Below, piece by piece: positions 29,652 to 39,242 of a DNA stretch of 64,000 nt (the first letter of the stretch is position 1; each line of letters opens with the position of its first letter). Under the pieces are notes generated by a model, which saw only the letters and a list, made by a program, of their open reading frames with translations, had not been told where the DNA came from and made no database searches. Origin of the DNA: Chitinophaga sedimenti (GTDB lineage: Bacteria > Bacteroidota > Bacteroidia > Chitinophagales > Chitinophagaceae); contig NZ_JAKUKA010000001.1 in assembly GCF_023156195.1 (NCBI RefSeq), positions 124,001-188,000 of the forward strand, read 5' to 3'. Made by a program: the position numbers and the translations under genes.

Positions 29652-31040
29652 TTAAAATTCATTCGTAAATATGGATAAATCGCCGGTTGATGCGGCTTTG
29701 AGCAACAGGGCCTGCCATACATTGGCGTAGGCGATGTCGCGGTCCGTTTCCGCACGGTTCAGCGTATACAGGGCAGTGGTCACGTCCACGATCGTATTCA
29801 GACCGTTGCGGTATAACACAGAACGTTGCAGGAAGGCATCCGAAGAGGAGCGTACCTGCAGGGGCGCTTCATTATATGCGTCCAGCGCGTTTTTCATTTT
29901 CACGTTGGAGAGATCCTGCTGCGCTTTTAATTGTTGATTCACCAGTTCCGCTTCGTAACGCAATCCCTCGGAGGTATGGTGCTGCGCGATCTGCTGCTGC
30001 CCTGCGCGGAGAATGTTCGTCAGGTTCCAGGTAACCCCTACACCGAACAAATAGTTACTGCGCGTAGGTTTAATACCATCGAAGTAATTGTGCGTATACT
30101 GCGTCTGATCGCTGGCATAAAGGTGGCTGAAGCCGGAGGCCCTGGTCTGGAATACGCTGAACAGCGAGAAGTTCGGGTACTTCAGCGTACGGATGTATTG
30201 TTCCTGTTCCTGGCTTACCCGAAGGCGATTATTGTAGAATTGTAAGGTGGGGTGTTGGGCAGATATGGAATCGGTGGCCATTACATTACCTGGAATACGC
30301 GTGATGAACAGGGTGTCAAGCGTATAGTCGTTGCCGGCCGGTACACCCATCAGCAGCGAAAGCTGGTTTGCTCTTTCCTGCTCCGCATCGCGGGCGCGGA
30401 TAAGGGCAAGGCGGGCATTACTCACTTCCGCATTGGCCAGGGAGCTGTCTACCCCGGCAATGAGGCCATTGCGGGCTTTTGTAGCCACGGTAATACGGAA
30501 CGTATCGGCGCGCGACAGGTTGTTTTCCTGCGAGCGGGTAATACGTTGTGCGGCCAGCAGGTTCAGGTAGGCGCTGATCACGCGCACCTGGTGCTGGAAT
30601 TTTTCCTGCTCCCGGTCGCTGATGTCGCGCTCCACCGTGCGCTCGGCAGTTTCGATCCGCTTGCGCACCTTGCCGAAAGTGTAAAAATCCCAGTTAATGT
30701 TGGCGAGGTACAGGGCGCCGAAGGCGGCGTTCCAGTTCTGTTCCGCCAACGGCAGGCCGGACGAGGCCACACCGTAACCCCCAAAGCCATAAGCCGGCCC
30801 GTTCTGGCCGTTCACGGTACCGTAGTCCTGCTGGGCCGATACCACCAGGTTGGGGTACGCCTCCTTCCTCACCTGGCTGACTGTAGCCCGGGAAGCATTG
30901 GCGTAGGCGTCTTTCGCCTTGATACTGTTGTAGTTGTTTAGCGCCGTTTCTAGTGCATCTTTGACCGTCAGGACTTGTGCAAATAATCCTTTTGTTAAGA
31001 GAAGAAAGGCCGTGCTAAGGATAAATTTTCTGTTGAGCAT
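29652..31040 (-). CDS. TolC-family outer-membrane efflux channel
   Basis: A 462-residue protein with a signal peptide ending at about residue 22 (LLTKGLFAQ) and two repeats of long coiled-coil helices plus barrel strands (VSQVRKEAYPNLVVSAQQDYG; NRLRVSQEQEQYIRTLKYP; TVDVTTALYTLNRAETDR near the end). It is the exit duct for the RND pump that follows 11 bp downstream. It is unbroken. The start is 63 bp from the divergent LytS gene, so the two promoters share that space. Confidence 0.9.
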   Translation of the reverse strand: MLNRKFILSTAFLLLTKGLFAQVLTVKDALETALNNYNSIKAKDAYANASRATVSQVRKEAYPNLVVSAQQDYGTVNGQNGPAYGFGGYGVASSGLPLAEQNWNAAFGALYLANINWDFYTFGKVRKRIETAERTVERDISDREQEKFQHQVRVISAYLNLLAAQRITRSQENNLSRADTFRITVATKARNGLIAGVDSSLANAEVSNARLALIRARDAEQERANQLSLLMGVPAGNDYTLDTLFITRIPGNVMATDSISAQHPTLQFYNNRLRVSQEQEQYIRTLKYPNFSLFSVFQTRASGFSHLYASDQTQYTHNYFDGIKPTRSNYLFGVGVTWNLTNILRAGQQQIAQHHTSEGLRYEAELVNQQLKAQQDLSNVKMKNALDAYNEAPLQVRSSSDAFLQRSVLYRNGLNTIVDVTTALYTLNRAETDRDIAYANVWQALLLKAASTGDLSIFTNEF

Positions 31041-31103
31041 TCTTGAAACATGGCTTAATCCAGTGCGAAATAACTCTATCTGAACAAAATCTCATAAGTG
31101 TAA

Positions 31104-32211
31104 ATGACCAATTCAATTCGTCATTATACGGTCGGTAAAATCGCTTTCAAACCTTTATTTTGCATCTATCTAATCGAAAATGCATCCGTTTTGAAACTAG
31201 GTACAAAACAAATTCTGGAGCAGAAGTGGCTACAGGAGCTGATTATATTGGTTTTTACATTCGTGCTTTTTTCCATGAACGACTGGGTATTAATTACTAC
31301 CTGGGTAAAATTCTGGAAAGGCTGCGTGTATTTCCTCGTATTGTATTCCCACGCGCAACTGAACCGTCACTTTTTACTGCCGATATTATTAAAGCAGCAT
31401 AAACCTACCGTGTATGCGGTGTCCAGCCTTTGCTGGCCATGGTGTTTGCGGGCATACTGCATGAAGTAGCGGGGGAGTGGCTCTATAAAAATTGTTACCT
31501 GTACAAGTCGGTGAAGCAGGATACGTACTTGTTCCAGCTGGCCACGATGGTGGCAACGTTCATCTGCATCATGGGGCCTATCCTGTTGTTGCAGTATTAC
31601 CGCGAGCAGAAAAAGAAAACGCAGGAGCAGGAACTGATAACGGAAATGCAGCTGAACCTCCTGCGTAGCCAGTTGAACCCGCACTTCCTGTTTAATACGT
31701 TCAATACGTTGTACGGCATCAGCCTGCAATTCCCTAAACGTACACCGGACCTGATCATGCAGGTGTCTACGCTGATGCGCTACCAGCTGGATAGCTCGCA
31801 GAAAGAAACGGTGGCGCTGAACGATGAACTGACTTTCATCGAAAGCTATATTGTGCTGGAGAAAGAGCGCATCGGGTACCGCTGCGATATCAGTTATCAC
31901 CAGGACATTGATGTGGAAGGCGATTACCGCATTGCGCCGATGTTGCTCATCGCGTTCGTGGAGAATGCGTTTAAGCACGGCACCGGCGCTATTGACGCCT
32001 GTTTTGTACATATCTTTGCAGAAGTAAAGGACCGTGTATTTTCTTTCAGGGTGGTGAACTCTATTCCAAAAAGAAAGTGGACGTGGCTTCTACCAAAATC
32101 GGTATCCGTAATACGTTGGAGAGACTGAACATCCTGTATGCCGGTCAGTTTGAACTGGAAATGGGAGAGCGGGGAGATGAGTATATAGTGGACTTTAAAC
32201 TCCGGTTATAA
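31104..32211 (+). CDS. LytS-type sensor histidine kinase (two frameshifts)
   Basis: About 369 residues. Four membrane segments are likely in the first 170 residues (for example LIILVFTFVLFSM, VYFLVLYSHAQL, LATMVATFICIMGPILLL). The HisKA_7TM/His_kinase core QLNPHFLFNTFNTLYG follows, then an ATPase domain with LLIAFVENAFKHG. Frame changes lie near 31425 and 32075; the corrected end is VDFKLRL at 32211. The next gene begins at the following base. It is divergent from the RND pump operon and may control it. Confidence 0.85.
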
Positions 32212-32907
32212 ATGAGGAAGACGTGTATTATTGTGGACGATGAGCCTGCGGCCCATTATGTGTTGTTGAGTCACCTGAACCAGGTGCCTGACCTGGAATT
32301 GATCGGCCAGTTTTACAACGGCGTGGAGGTCCGGCAGTTCACGGAGTTGAATGAGGTAGACCTGATGTTCCTCGATATTAACATGCCCGAAGTGAGCGGC
32401 CTGGACCTGCTCCGCAATTTACCCCATCCCCCTAAAACGGTATTAACTACTGCTTATTCAGAGTTTGCGCTGGAGAGTTACGATTACGGCGTTATCGATT
32501 ACCTGATGAAACCGATCTACTTCCCGCGGTTCCTGGTGTCGGTAGATCGTTTCTTCAGTTATTATGATGTGAGTGACCGCGGCGCGGTAGTCGTAGCGCC
32601 TACCTCGCTGGCCGTAAAAGTCGACGGTGAAATGGTCGACATCGACCTGAACGAATTGTTATATACCCAAAGCCTGGGCAACTACGTGAAACTGTTCATC
32701 CCCGGCAAAACCTACCTGGCATCTATCACCACGAACGACCTGGAACACAGCCTGCCTGCTGCCAAGTTCATGCGCATTCACAAGTCTTATATAGTAGCGA
32801 TAGAAAAGATCGGTACGTATGGAAAGGATTTCGTGCAGGTGAACGACTTTCGCATGCCGGTAGGCATTACGTACCGGCAAAAGCTGATGGAACGGATGAA
32901 CACTTAG
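32212..32907 (+). CDS. LytTR-family response regulator
   Basis: A 231-residue protein with a receiver domain (IIVDDEPAA at the N-terminus, phospho-acceptor Asp in LMFLDINMP near residue 54, TTAYSEFAL and KPI further on) and a LytTR DNA-binding domain from about residue 130 (IDLNELLYTQSLGNYVKLF, FMRIHKSYIV). The ATG directly follows the kinase stop, so the pair forms one operon. The likely target is the neighbouring efflux operon or its own promoter. The stop lies 1 bp from the convergent desaturase. Confidence 0.92.
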   Translation: MRKTCIIVDDEPAAHYVLLSHLNQVPDLELIGQFYNGVEVRQFTELNEVDLMFLDINMPEVSGLDLLRNLPHPPKTVLTTAYSEFALESYDYGVIDYLMKPIYFPRFLVSVDRFFSYYDVSDRGAVVVAPTSLAVKVDGEMVDIDLNELLYTQSLGNYVKLFIPGKTYLASITTNDLEHSLPAAKFMRIHKSYIVAIEKIGTYGKDFVQVNDFRMPVGITYRQKLMERMNT

Positions 32908-32908
32908 C

Positions 32909-34024
32909 CTATTTTCTGCCAAGTATCCACAACATTTTAGTATGGCTTTGCAGCGCTTTAAACAAATTGGGCTGTACATGGTAGGGCAATCCAAACTCGC
33001 GTGCCGTACTGCTTATGATGGGTGAAAGCCGCGAATAGTGTACATGGCAGATGTTAGGAAACAGGTGGTGCTCGATCTGGTAGTTCAGTCCCCCGATAAA
33101 CCAGGTGAGCAGTTTGTTTTTAGGGCAATAATTACTGGTATTCAGCAACTGGTGGACGGCCCAGTTATTTTCCATCTGCTTTTTACCCATTGCATCAGTC
33201 ACCGGTTCCGCGAAGGTGGAGCTTTCCATTATATGCGCCAGCTGGAAAATGCAGGCGAGTGACAAGCCGGCGATGACGTGCATTACTACAAATCCCAATA
33301 CCACCATCCACCAGCTCATTCCGGAAAATAGCAGGGGTAAAACGATAATGTATCCGAAGTAAAACATTTTCAGCAGGCTCAGGAAGGTCATGGCCGCAGG
33401 AAGCGTAGTTTTTTGTTTAACAAGCAACTGGTGGCGTTCGTACCGAAACAGTTGGCGAAAGTCTTTTCCGGTCATCCAGAAGAGGGTCATCATTGCATAT
33501 AATCCCCATGCATAAATGAACTGGAGTTTATGATAAGGCTTCCTTTCCGTACCGGGAGAAAACCGAAGGAAGGTGGTAGGTGTAATATCTTCATCCAGGC
33601 CGGTTAGGTTTGTATAGGTGTGATGAAGCAGGTTGTGTTGTATTTTCCAGGTTACGGTGTAACCGCCAATCATTTTCAAGATATGGCTCATGGCCGTATT
33701 TACATTTTTGCGACTGGAGTAGGTGCCGTGATTGGCATCGTGCATTACAGAGGTGCCGATACCGATAACGCCGAGCCCCATCATTGCCCACATACCCGGG
33801 AACAACCAAACGCTGTCCGCAGTGTAACCCAGGGTCATAGTGAGGTAAGGCAATATATACAGTAATATCATGCAGGTGGTTTTGATCCACATGCCTGTAT
33901 TAGCGTACCTGGACAATTTGTGATTGGAAAAATACTCATCCACTTTTGCTTTCACTCGATCTGCAAATAAATTGGTTTCCTTGGAGGCAAATCGCACGAT
34001 CTCTTTCTTTTTGCGGGTGTTCAT
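32909..34024 (-). CDS. Membrane fatty acid desaturase (acyl-lipid / front-end type)
   Basis: A 371-residue integral membrane di-iron desaturase. Three histidine boxes are intact: HDANHG, HNLLHH and QIEHHLFP, the last being the QxxHH form of front-end (delta-5/6-type) desaturases. There is no fused cytochrome b5 domain. Several membrane helices lie between (TTCMILLYILPYLTMTLGY, FGYIIVLPLLFSGMSWWMVV). It introduces a double bond into membrane acyl chains, plausibly in cold adaptation. Position specificity cannot be read from sequence. Confidence 0.92.
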   Translation of the reverse strand: MNTRKKKEIVRFASKETNLFADRVKAKVDEYFSNHKLSRYANTGMWIKTTCMILLYILPYLTMTLGYTADSVWLFPGMWAMMGLGVIGIGTSVMHDANHGTYSSRKNVNTAMSHILKMIGGYTVTWKIQHNLLHHTYTNLTGLDEDITPTTFLRFSPGTERKPYHKLQFIYAWGLYAMMTLFWMTGKDFRQLFRYERHQLLVKQKTTLPAAMTFLSLLKMFYFGYIIVLPLLFSGMSWWMVVLGFVVMHVIAGLSLACIFQLAHIMESSTFAEPVTDAMGKKQMENNWAVHQLLNTSNYCPKNKLLTWFIGGLNYQIEHHLFPNICHVHYSRLSPIISSTAREFGLPYHVQPNLFKALQSHTKMLWILGRK

Positions 34025-34204
34025 CTGAATTATTTATTTGATAAAAAAGTATTCTGAACGGTTGGAGGCAACCGTATTGTTTGGGGCAGAAAGTATTATG
34101 ATTGTGCCTTGGCAGGAAGAAAAATAATATTCTTACAGAGGAATGAAAATGCTGCACACCGTGCTGCATTTAAAGATAGACTAATTAATCGGGAAATGGT
34201 GTTA

Positions 34205-34230
34205 ATAAAAAGGCGACCGCAAAGGCCGCC
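34205..34230 (-). terminator. Rho-independent terminator for the PAP2 gene
   Basis: A 7-bp stem on the minus strand (complements of 34224-34230 and 34212-34218) with one G-U pair and a TTTGC loop, followed by TTTTTATT. Confidence 0.8.
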
Positions 34231-34252
34231 TGCTATTGTCCCCGTTTTTCCG

Positions 34253-35062
34253 TTAAAAAGTTCGACTCAGCGCCAATCCAAAGCTGCCACTGCTATACGT
34301 TGGCATGATCAGCGTACTGGTTGTAGGTTTATCGTTTTTAAATATTTTATCTTTTATTCTTGGATAAAGATAATAGGCTAAATCGGTAGAGAGTATACCC
34401 ACACCGGCTCCCGCTACTACATCGCTGAACCAGTGTTTATTATTGCGGATGCGCAGGTAACCTGTCGTAGCCGCCACTGCATACCCCGCAATGCCGTACA
34501 GCGGCGATACATCTGCATATTCTCTTCTCATGAACTCCGCGCCCGCAAAGGCATTGGCGGTATGGCCGCTCGGGAAGGAGCTGAAATTGGAGCCATCCGG
34601 ACGGTGTTGCTGGGTAAGGCGCTTGGTGGTAAACACGGTGGCGTTCATGATCATCATGGACATGCCGTAGATCATGGCGCGGTCGCGGAAGTTGTTTTTG
34701 CCTTTTACACCCGCAATACCGAGCAGGAAGGTGCTGGCGGCCGGCGTGAACTGCAGGATGTTATCGATCTTCGTCCTGACGGGCAGGTGTTCGTCGTGTA
34801 TTTCGTATTTGATGTTGTAATCTATATTGCGCAATCCTTCTTTACTGGATGCCGCTACTGCTCCGAATACCACCATGGTGGCCGGCACGAGAAATGCACG
34901 CCTCGAAAACGGGCGTTCGGGCGCCTGTTGCATTTTCCAGTGAATAGTGGGATGAGTAAGGCTGTCTGGCAGTAAAAGCTCCGTCGTAATAGTCTGACAG
35001 CGTGCTGCCTGCGTACCTGCAACTATACAAAGTATAAGGACCGTAATAGATCTTCCGCTCAT
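34253..35062 (-). CDS. PAP2-family phosphatase
   Basis: About 269 residues from the ATG at 35062, which opens a signal peptide (SITVLILCIVAGTQAARCQ). Longer reading frames upstream lack a plausible start. The three PAP2 motifs are KRLTQQHRPDGS, FPSGHTAN and the RIRNNKHWFSDV segment with the catalytic His. It acts as a phosphatase on lipid or polyprenyl phosphates, for example undecaprenyl diphosphate or phosphatidic acid, in the periplasmic leaflet. It has its own terminator and seems monocistronic. Confidence 0.87.
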   Translation of the reverse strand: MSGRSITVLILCIVAGTQAARCQTITTELLLPDSLTHPTIHWKMQQAPERPFSRRAFLVPATMVVFGAVAASSKEGLRNIDYNIKYEIHDEHLPVRTKIDNILQFTPAASTFLLGIAGVKGKNNFRDRAMIYGMSMMIMNATVFTTKRLTQQHRPDGSNFSSFPSGHTANAFAGAEFMRREYADVSPLYGIAGYAVAATTGYLRIRNNKHWFSDVVAGAGVGILSTDLAYYLYPRIKDKIFKNDKPTTSTLIMPTYSSGSFGLALSRTF

Positions 35063-35232
35063 AGTGTAAAGTTCCGACTTGATTTTGTAGATAATCTGAA
35101 GGATTGGTGTTTGGAAAATGATAACGGGGGATAGGGCAGGGTTATTGTTTAAGGGAATGTTAAAGTAGGCGTAGTGTATAATAATTTGCAGCTTGTGATA
35201 GCATCCAGCGTTTTCACAAGCTGCAAATGACA

Positions 35233-35495
35233 TTAATATTCGACGAACGCCTTATCCACATAACACCACAACCATCTTTCCCCGGCTCTGCCGATGCAAT
35301 TACCGGGTGTTCCGAGCGGTGAAAGTGTTTGGTCATGTGTTTCCTGGGGGAGTCGTCGCAGCAAAGCGTTACGCCGCAGGTCTGGCAGGTGCGGAGGTGT
35401 ACCCACTCTCCGCCGTTCCGGATGCATTCTTCGCAAACGCCTTCCTCGCCTATTTTTACGTCTTTTATCGCTTCTATGTGTGAACAGGTTGCCAT
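35233..35495 (-). CDS. UBP-type zinc finger protein (one frameshift)
   Basis: About 87 residues. Spaced Cys/His pairs CSH, CEEC, CQTC and CC, then HMTKHFHRSEH, fit the ZnF-UBP fold that in eukaryotes binds the free C-terminus of ubiquitin. The Trp/Cys-containing end (ERWLWCYVDKAFVEY) is typical of the fold. One base is missing in the run of four C at 35280-35283; adding it gives the correct end at 35233. It lies 5 bp behind the receiver/flavoprotein gene and is probably co-transcribed. In bacteria without ubiquitin its ligand is unknown. Confidence 0.85.
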
Positions 35496-35500
35496 CTTAG

Positions 35501-37167
35501 TTATTTTACTTCTGCAAGATATTTGTGAACAAAACTGATCGCCATGGAGCCCTCGCCCACAGCGGCTGCCACGCGGTTCATAGCGTTGGCGCGCACGTCG
35601 CCGGCAGCGAATACACCGGCGCAGCTGGTTTCCAGCAGGTAGGGGTCGCGTTCCAGTTTCCAGATGCGGGAAAAGTTGTCGTGGTTCTTCAGCTCCCGGC
35701 CGGTTTCAATGAACCCTTTCGAATCCTTGATGATATCCATCTTGATCCAGTCCGTAAAAGGCTTGGCGCCGATGAATATATAGAGGGCGCCAGCTTTTTC
35801 CTCCGTGGTATTACCGGTTTCTATATCCTTGATCACCAGCTCCTCGAGCCGGTCGCTGCCGCGGGCCTCGATGATCTCGGTTTTCGGGCGAACGGTGATG
35901 TTTTCCGTACCGGCAATCTGGTCGATCAGGTAAGACGACATCGTGCTGGTTAAATCTTCTTTGCGGATGAGGATGAACACGTTACGCGCAAACTTGGAAA
36001 GGTACATGGCCGCCTGTCCCGCAGAGTTGCCACCCCCACGATAAATACATCCCGGCCCTTGCAGGCGGTAGCTTCGGTCATGGCCGCGCCGTAATAAATA
36101 CCGGCACCCGTGAAATCCGCCACGCCCTTTGTGTCCAGCTTGCGGTAGTCTACACCGGTCGTGATCACAATGGCGCGGGTGTTGATCTCGCGGCCATCAT
36201 CCAGGATGATTTTATTATAGCCGCCGCTTTGTTTAATGTCTTTTACCGATTGGGGCGTGATGAACTCCGTGCCCAGCCTGGTGGCCTGTGTAATGGCCCG
36301 CCTGGTGAGCTCTGCACCACTTAGTCCTGTAGGGAACCCGAGGTAGTTCTCGATCCGCGAACTGGTACCGGCCTGGCCGCCCGGAGCGCGTCTTTCGATG
36401 AGCAGGGTTTTCAGTCCCTCGGAGGCGCCGTACACACCGGCTGCCAGTCCTGCGGGGCCTGCGCCGATGATTACCACATCATACATGTCATGTTTGATGT
36501 GCGGGTTCATGCCTACTTTGGCGGCGATATCGGCGATGCCGGGTTTGCAGAGGTAACTGCCGTCTTCCATGAACACCACGGGCAGGTTGGCCCTGGTCAG
36601 CTTGTTCAGGGCCAGCAGCTGTTCTCCTTCATCAGAGGTTTGTATATCCATCCACTGGTAAGGAATGAGGTTACCTGCCAGGAAATCCTTCACGGCGTGG
36701 CTGTCGCGCGAGTAGGGGTAGCCCAACACCTTGATGCCGCGGAACTCGGGGCGGTATGCGCCCTGCCATTCGTCCAGCAGCTCGTCGATGATCGGGTACA
36801 GTTTCTCTTCCGGCGGGTCCCAGGGTTTTACCAGGTAGTAGTCCAATTGTACGGTATTAATGGCTTTGATGGCCGCATCCGTGTCCGAGTAAGCGGTGAG
36901 GAGCACGCGTTTGGCGTCGGGGAAAAACTTGCGGGCGTGCTCCAGGAAGGTTACACCATCCATTTCGGGCATGCGCTGGTCGGTGAGGAACATGGCAACT
37001 GTTTCACCCTTGTTTTTCATCTCCAGCAGGCTGTCCAGCGCCTCTTTTACGACGGTGGTGCTGACTACACGGTACTTTTCACGGTACTTATTTTTGATGT
37101 CGCGTACGATCGCGCGCAGTACCTGTGCATCATCATCAATACAAAATATAAGCGGGAGGTTCGTCAT
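35501..37167 (-). CDS. Receiver domain fused to thioredoxin-reductase-like flavoprotein (one frameshift)
   Basis: About 555 residues. A receiver domain occupies residues 1-130 (FCIDDDAQ, phospho-Asp in FLTDQRMPEMDG, VLLTAYSD, KPW). Residues 140-215 look like a glutaredoxin-type domain (GYPYSRDSHAVKDFL, LPVVFMEDG) whose CPYC site is SRDS. From about 228 there is a TrxR-type FAD/NAD(P) module (DVVIIGAGPAGLAAG, then GGGNSAGQAA). Where TrxR has the redox CxxC, this protein reads YYGAAMTEA. The break is in the run of five C at 36033-36037; one more base restores the NAD motif. It lies between a kinase gene and the UBP finger. I infer a regulated NAD(P)H-dependent function not based on disulfide exchange. 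Confidence 0.87.
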
Positions 37168-37172
37168 CTTAT

Positions 37173-38576
37173 TTATCCTTTAATGGGCAGGGTTACCCAG
37201 AAGTCGGTGCGACCGGGCACTGAATCCACTTTAATAGTTCCTTTATGTTGTTTAATGATCTGGCAAACGATATCCAGGCCTAATCCTGTGCCTTTACCAA
37301 TCGATTTGGTGGTGAAAAACGGGTCGAATATACGCGTTTTTATGTCGGCCGGAACCCCGGACCATTATCGATCACATGTACCTTTACACAATCGCGGTCT
37401 CTTTCCGTTCTGATTTCCAGTACCCCGTTGCCATTTACTTCCATGGCGTCTATGGCATTGTCTATTAGGTTGGTCCATACCTGGTTCAGTTCCCCGATGA
37501 GTGCCTCGGATAGGGGGCAGGGTATGATCAAATTCCTGCACCAGTTTAATATTGCCCTTACGCAGCTTGTATTCCAACATAGTAAGCGTATTGTTGATGC
37601 CGTCGTGCACGTCGCTCAGCTGCAGGGCGTTGCCCTGGTCCATATGGGTAAAGGTTTTTACCGACTGCACCAGCCGTGAAATACGTTGCGACGCTTCTTC
37701 TATATCTGTGACCATCCTTTCGGTCACCAGGTTTTTATTGATCCAGTTCAGGATAGCGGAAAGATCTTTTTCCGGAATATGCTCCCCGAATTTGGCCATA
37801 TGTTCCAGCGAGAAGCCGAACTCCACGAAGTTTTCCGCTATTTCCTGTGCGTTCTGCACATCGAACTGCGACAGCCAGTCGTAGATTTCATCTTCCTTAT
37901 CACCCCTTTCCATCATGGATAACTTAGGTCGGTTGTCATGTTCCTTAATAATGGCAAACATCATATCGCGCACGAAATCTACATCTTCGGGTCGCATCTG
38001 CACGTTCATCACTTCCCTGAAATACTCAGGTACCATCTGCAGGTGCTTTTTCAACGACACGGCCCCGCGCACCACCGCGGAGGCGGGGTTGTTGAGTTCG
38101 TGGGCCAGCCCGGCCGATAATTTACCGAGCGCGGTCATTTTTTCATTATGGAGCTGGTTGGAAGTGTATTCCCTTACGCGGTCGGTCATCACGTGTACGA
38201 GGGCTTCCGTGAGTTCAAAGCGCTCACAGATCATTTCCCGCACCTGCGGAATGGGCAGGGCCATGAGCTGTGCGTCTTCCGTCGCCATGCCGTTGGCAAA
38301 GGCGGTGGTGGCGCGGGAAAAGGGCAGGTACCCGGTAATGGTGCCTGCTTCCAATATGGCAATTTCACGCTGTTGCGTATCGGAAGCCATGAACATGCGT
38401 ACCTGTCCGCTGATGATGATCACCAGCTTATTCAACGCATCCCCCTTTTTAAAAGTGTACTGGCCCTGGGGTACCACGTAGTGCTCACTGTTGTCGGTGA
38501 GCCATTGGAGCTGGTCGAGGGGTACATTTCTAAGGGCGTCGAGGCTTTGCAGGTGTTCGCTGGTTACAGGTGTCAT
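37173..38576 (-). CDS. Cyclic-nucleotide-binding-domain sensor histidine kinase (two frameshifts)
   Basis: About 467 residues, no membrane segment. Residues 1-130 form a CRP-like cNMP-binding domain (LVIIISGQVRMFMASD, FSRATTAFANGMATED). A dimerisation/phospho-acceptor region follows with His in LSAGLAHELNNPASAV, then a HATPase domain (LNQVWTNLIDNAIDAME, VIDNGPGF, TKSIGKGTGLGLDIV). Frame changes lie near 37515 and 37350. The true stop, after VTLPIKG, is at 37173-37175. It is the first gene of a three-gene unit with the receiver-flavoprotein, which is its likely phospho-acceptor, and the UBP finger. Confidence 0.87.
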
Positions 38577-38675
38577 GGCTTAAAGTTAGGCAATATTTGG
38601 GCTAATCAGTGCCTGCCCGCTTATGTCCGGTAACGAAAGCGCGAAATGGGATAAAAATCCGATAAAATGTACAAG

Positions 38676-39202
38676 CTATGGGATGCCGAGGGTTTCGTCG
38701 TTGTCGTCGTTCTTATCCGAACTGTAGGCATTATTTTCCTCATCCTCGGCGCCACTGTTCTCGAACTGGTCATCGTCTTCCGCTCCAGGAACGTCCAGGT
38801 CTTCGCCGGTTTTGTCGAAGCCGAAGCCTCGTTCGTTCAGGGGATCCCCGTCTTCATCCACACTATCGAGCCGGGCGCGTCGCAGGTCGGAGGCGCCTTC
38901 GTCGCCGGGTGTTTCATTGGCGCTGCGGTCGAGTAACTGCCGTTCCGTATTGGTCACATTGCTGTCATCGTTGGTGACTTCATCGTCGCCATTCAGATCG
39001 TCGAGCAACCCTTTGCCCTCTTCATCATCGGAAGAGGCGGTAGTATCGGCAAGTTCGCCCAACGAAGGGGGACGTACATGCTCCTGGCCGGGAATATCGC
39101 GCACTTCCGGCAGCTCCATCGAGGTTTCTTCCGGTTCGAGCTTTTGCGGTCGCGGTCGTTATCTGTAAGGTCTGTATGTTGGAGTGGGTTTTTCTTTTCC
39201 AT
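38676..39202 (-). CDS. Highly acidic, probably disordered protein (one frameshift)
   Basis: About 175 residues. The start MEKKNPLQHTDLTDNDRDRK continues, after one more A in a run of four near 39150, as KLEPEETSMELPEVRD. The rest is dominated by Asp, Glu, Asn and Ser (ASSDDEEGKGLLDDLNGDDE, PGAEDDDQFENSG). There are no membrane segments and no motif I recognise. Low-complexity acidic proteins of this type may be cation-binding or stress related, but nothing here shows the role. Confidence 0.6.
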
Positions 39203-39242
39203 GGTGATCTGTTTTACCAGATAACCTCAAAATACTGTGCCA

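Noticed and set aside
36490..37413. 307-residue open frame opposite to the receiver-flavoprotein gene
   Set aside because: Antisense shadow of a well-supported gene; composition and repeats follow the other strand.
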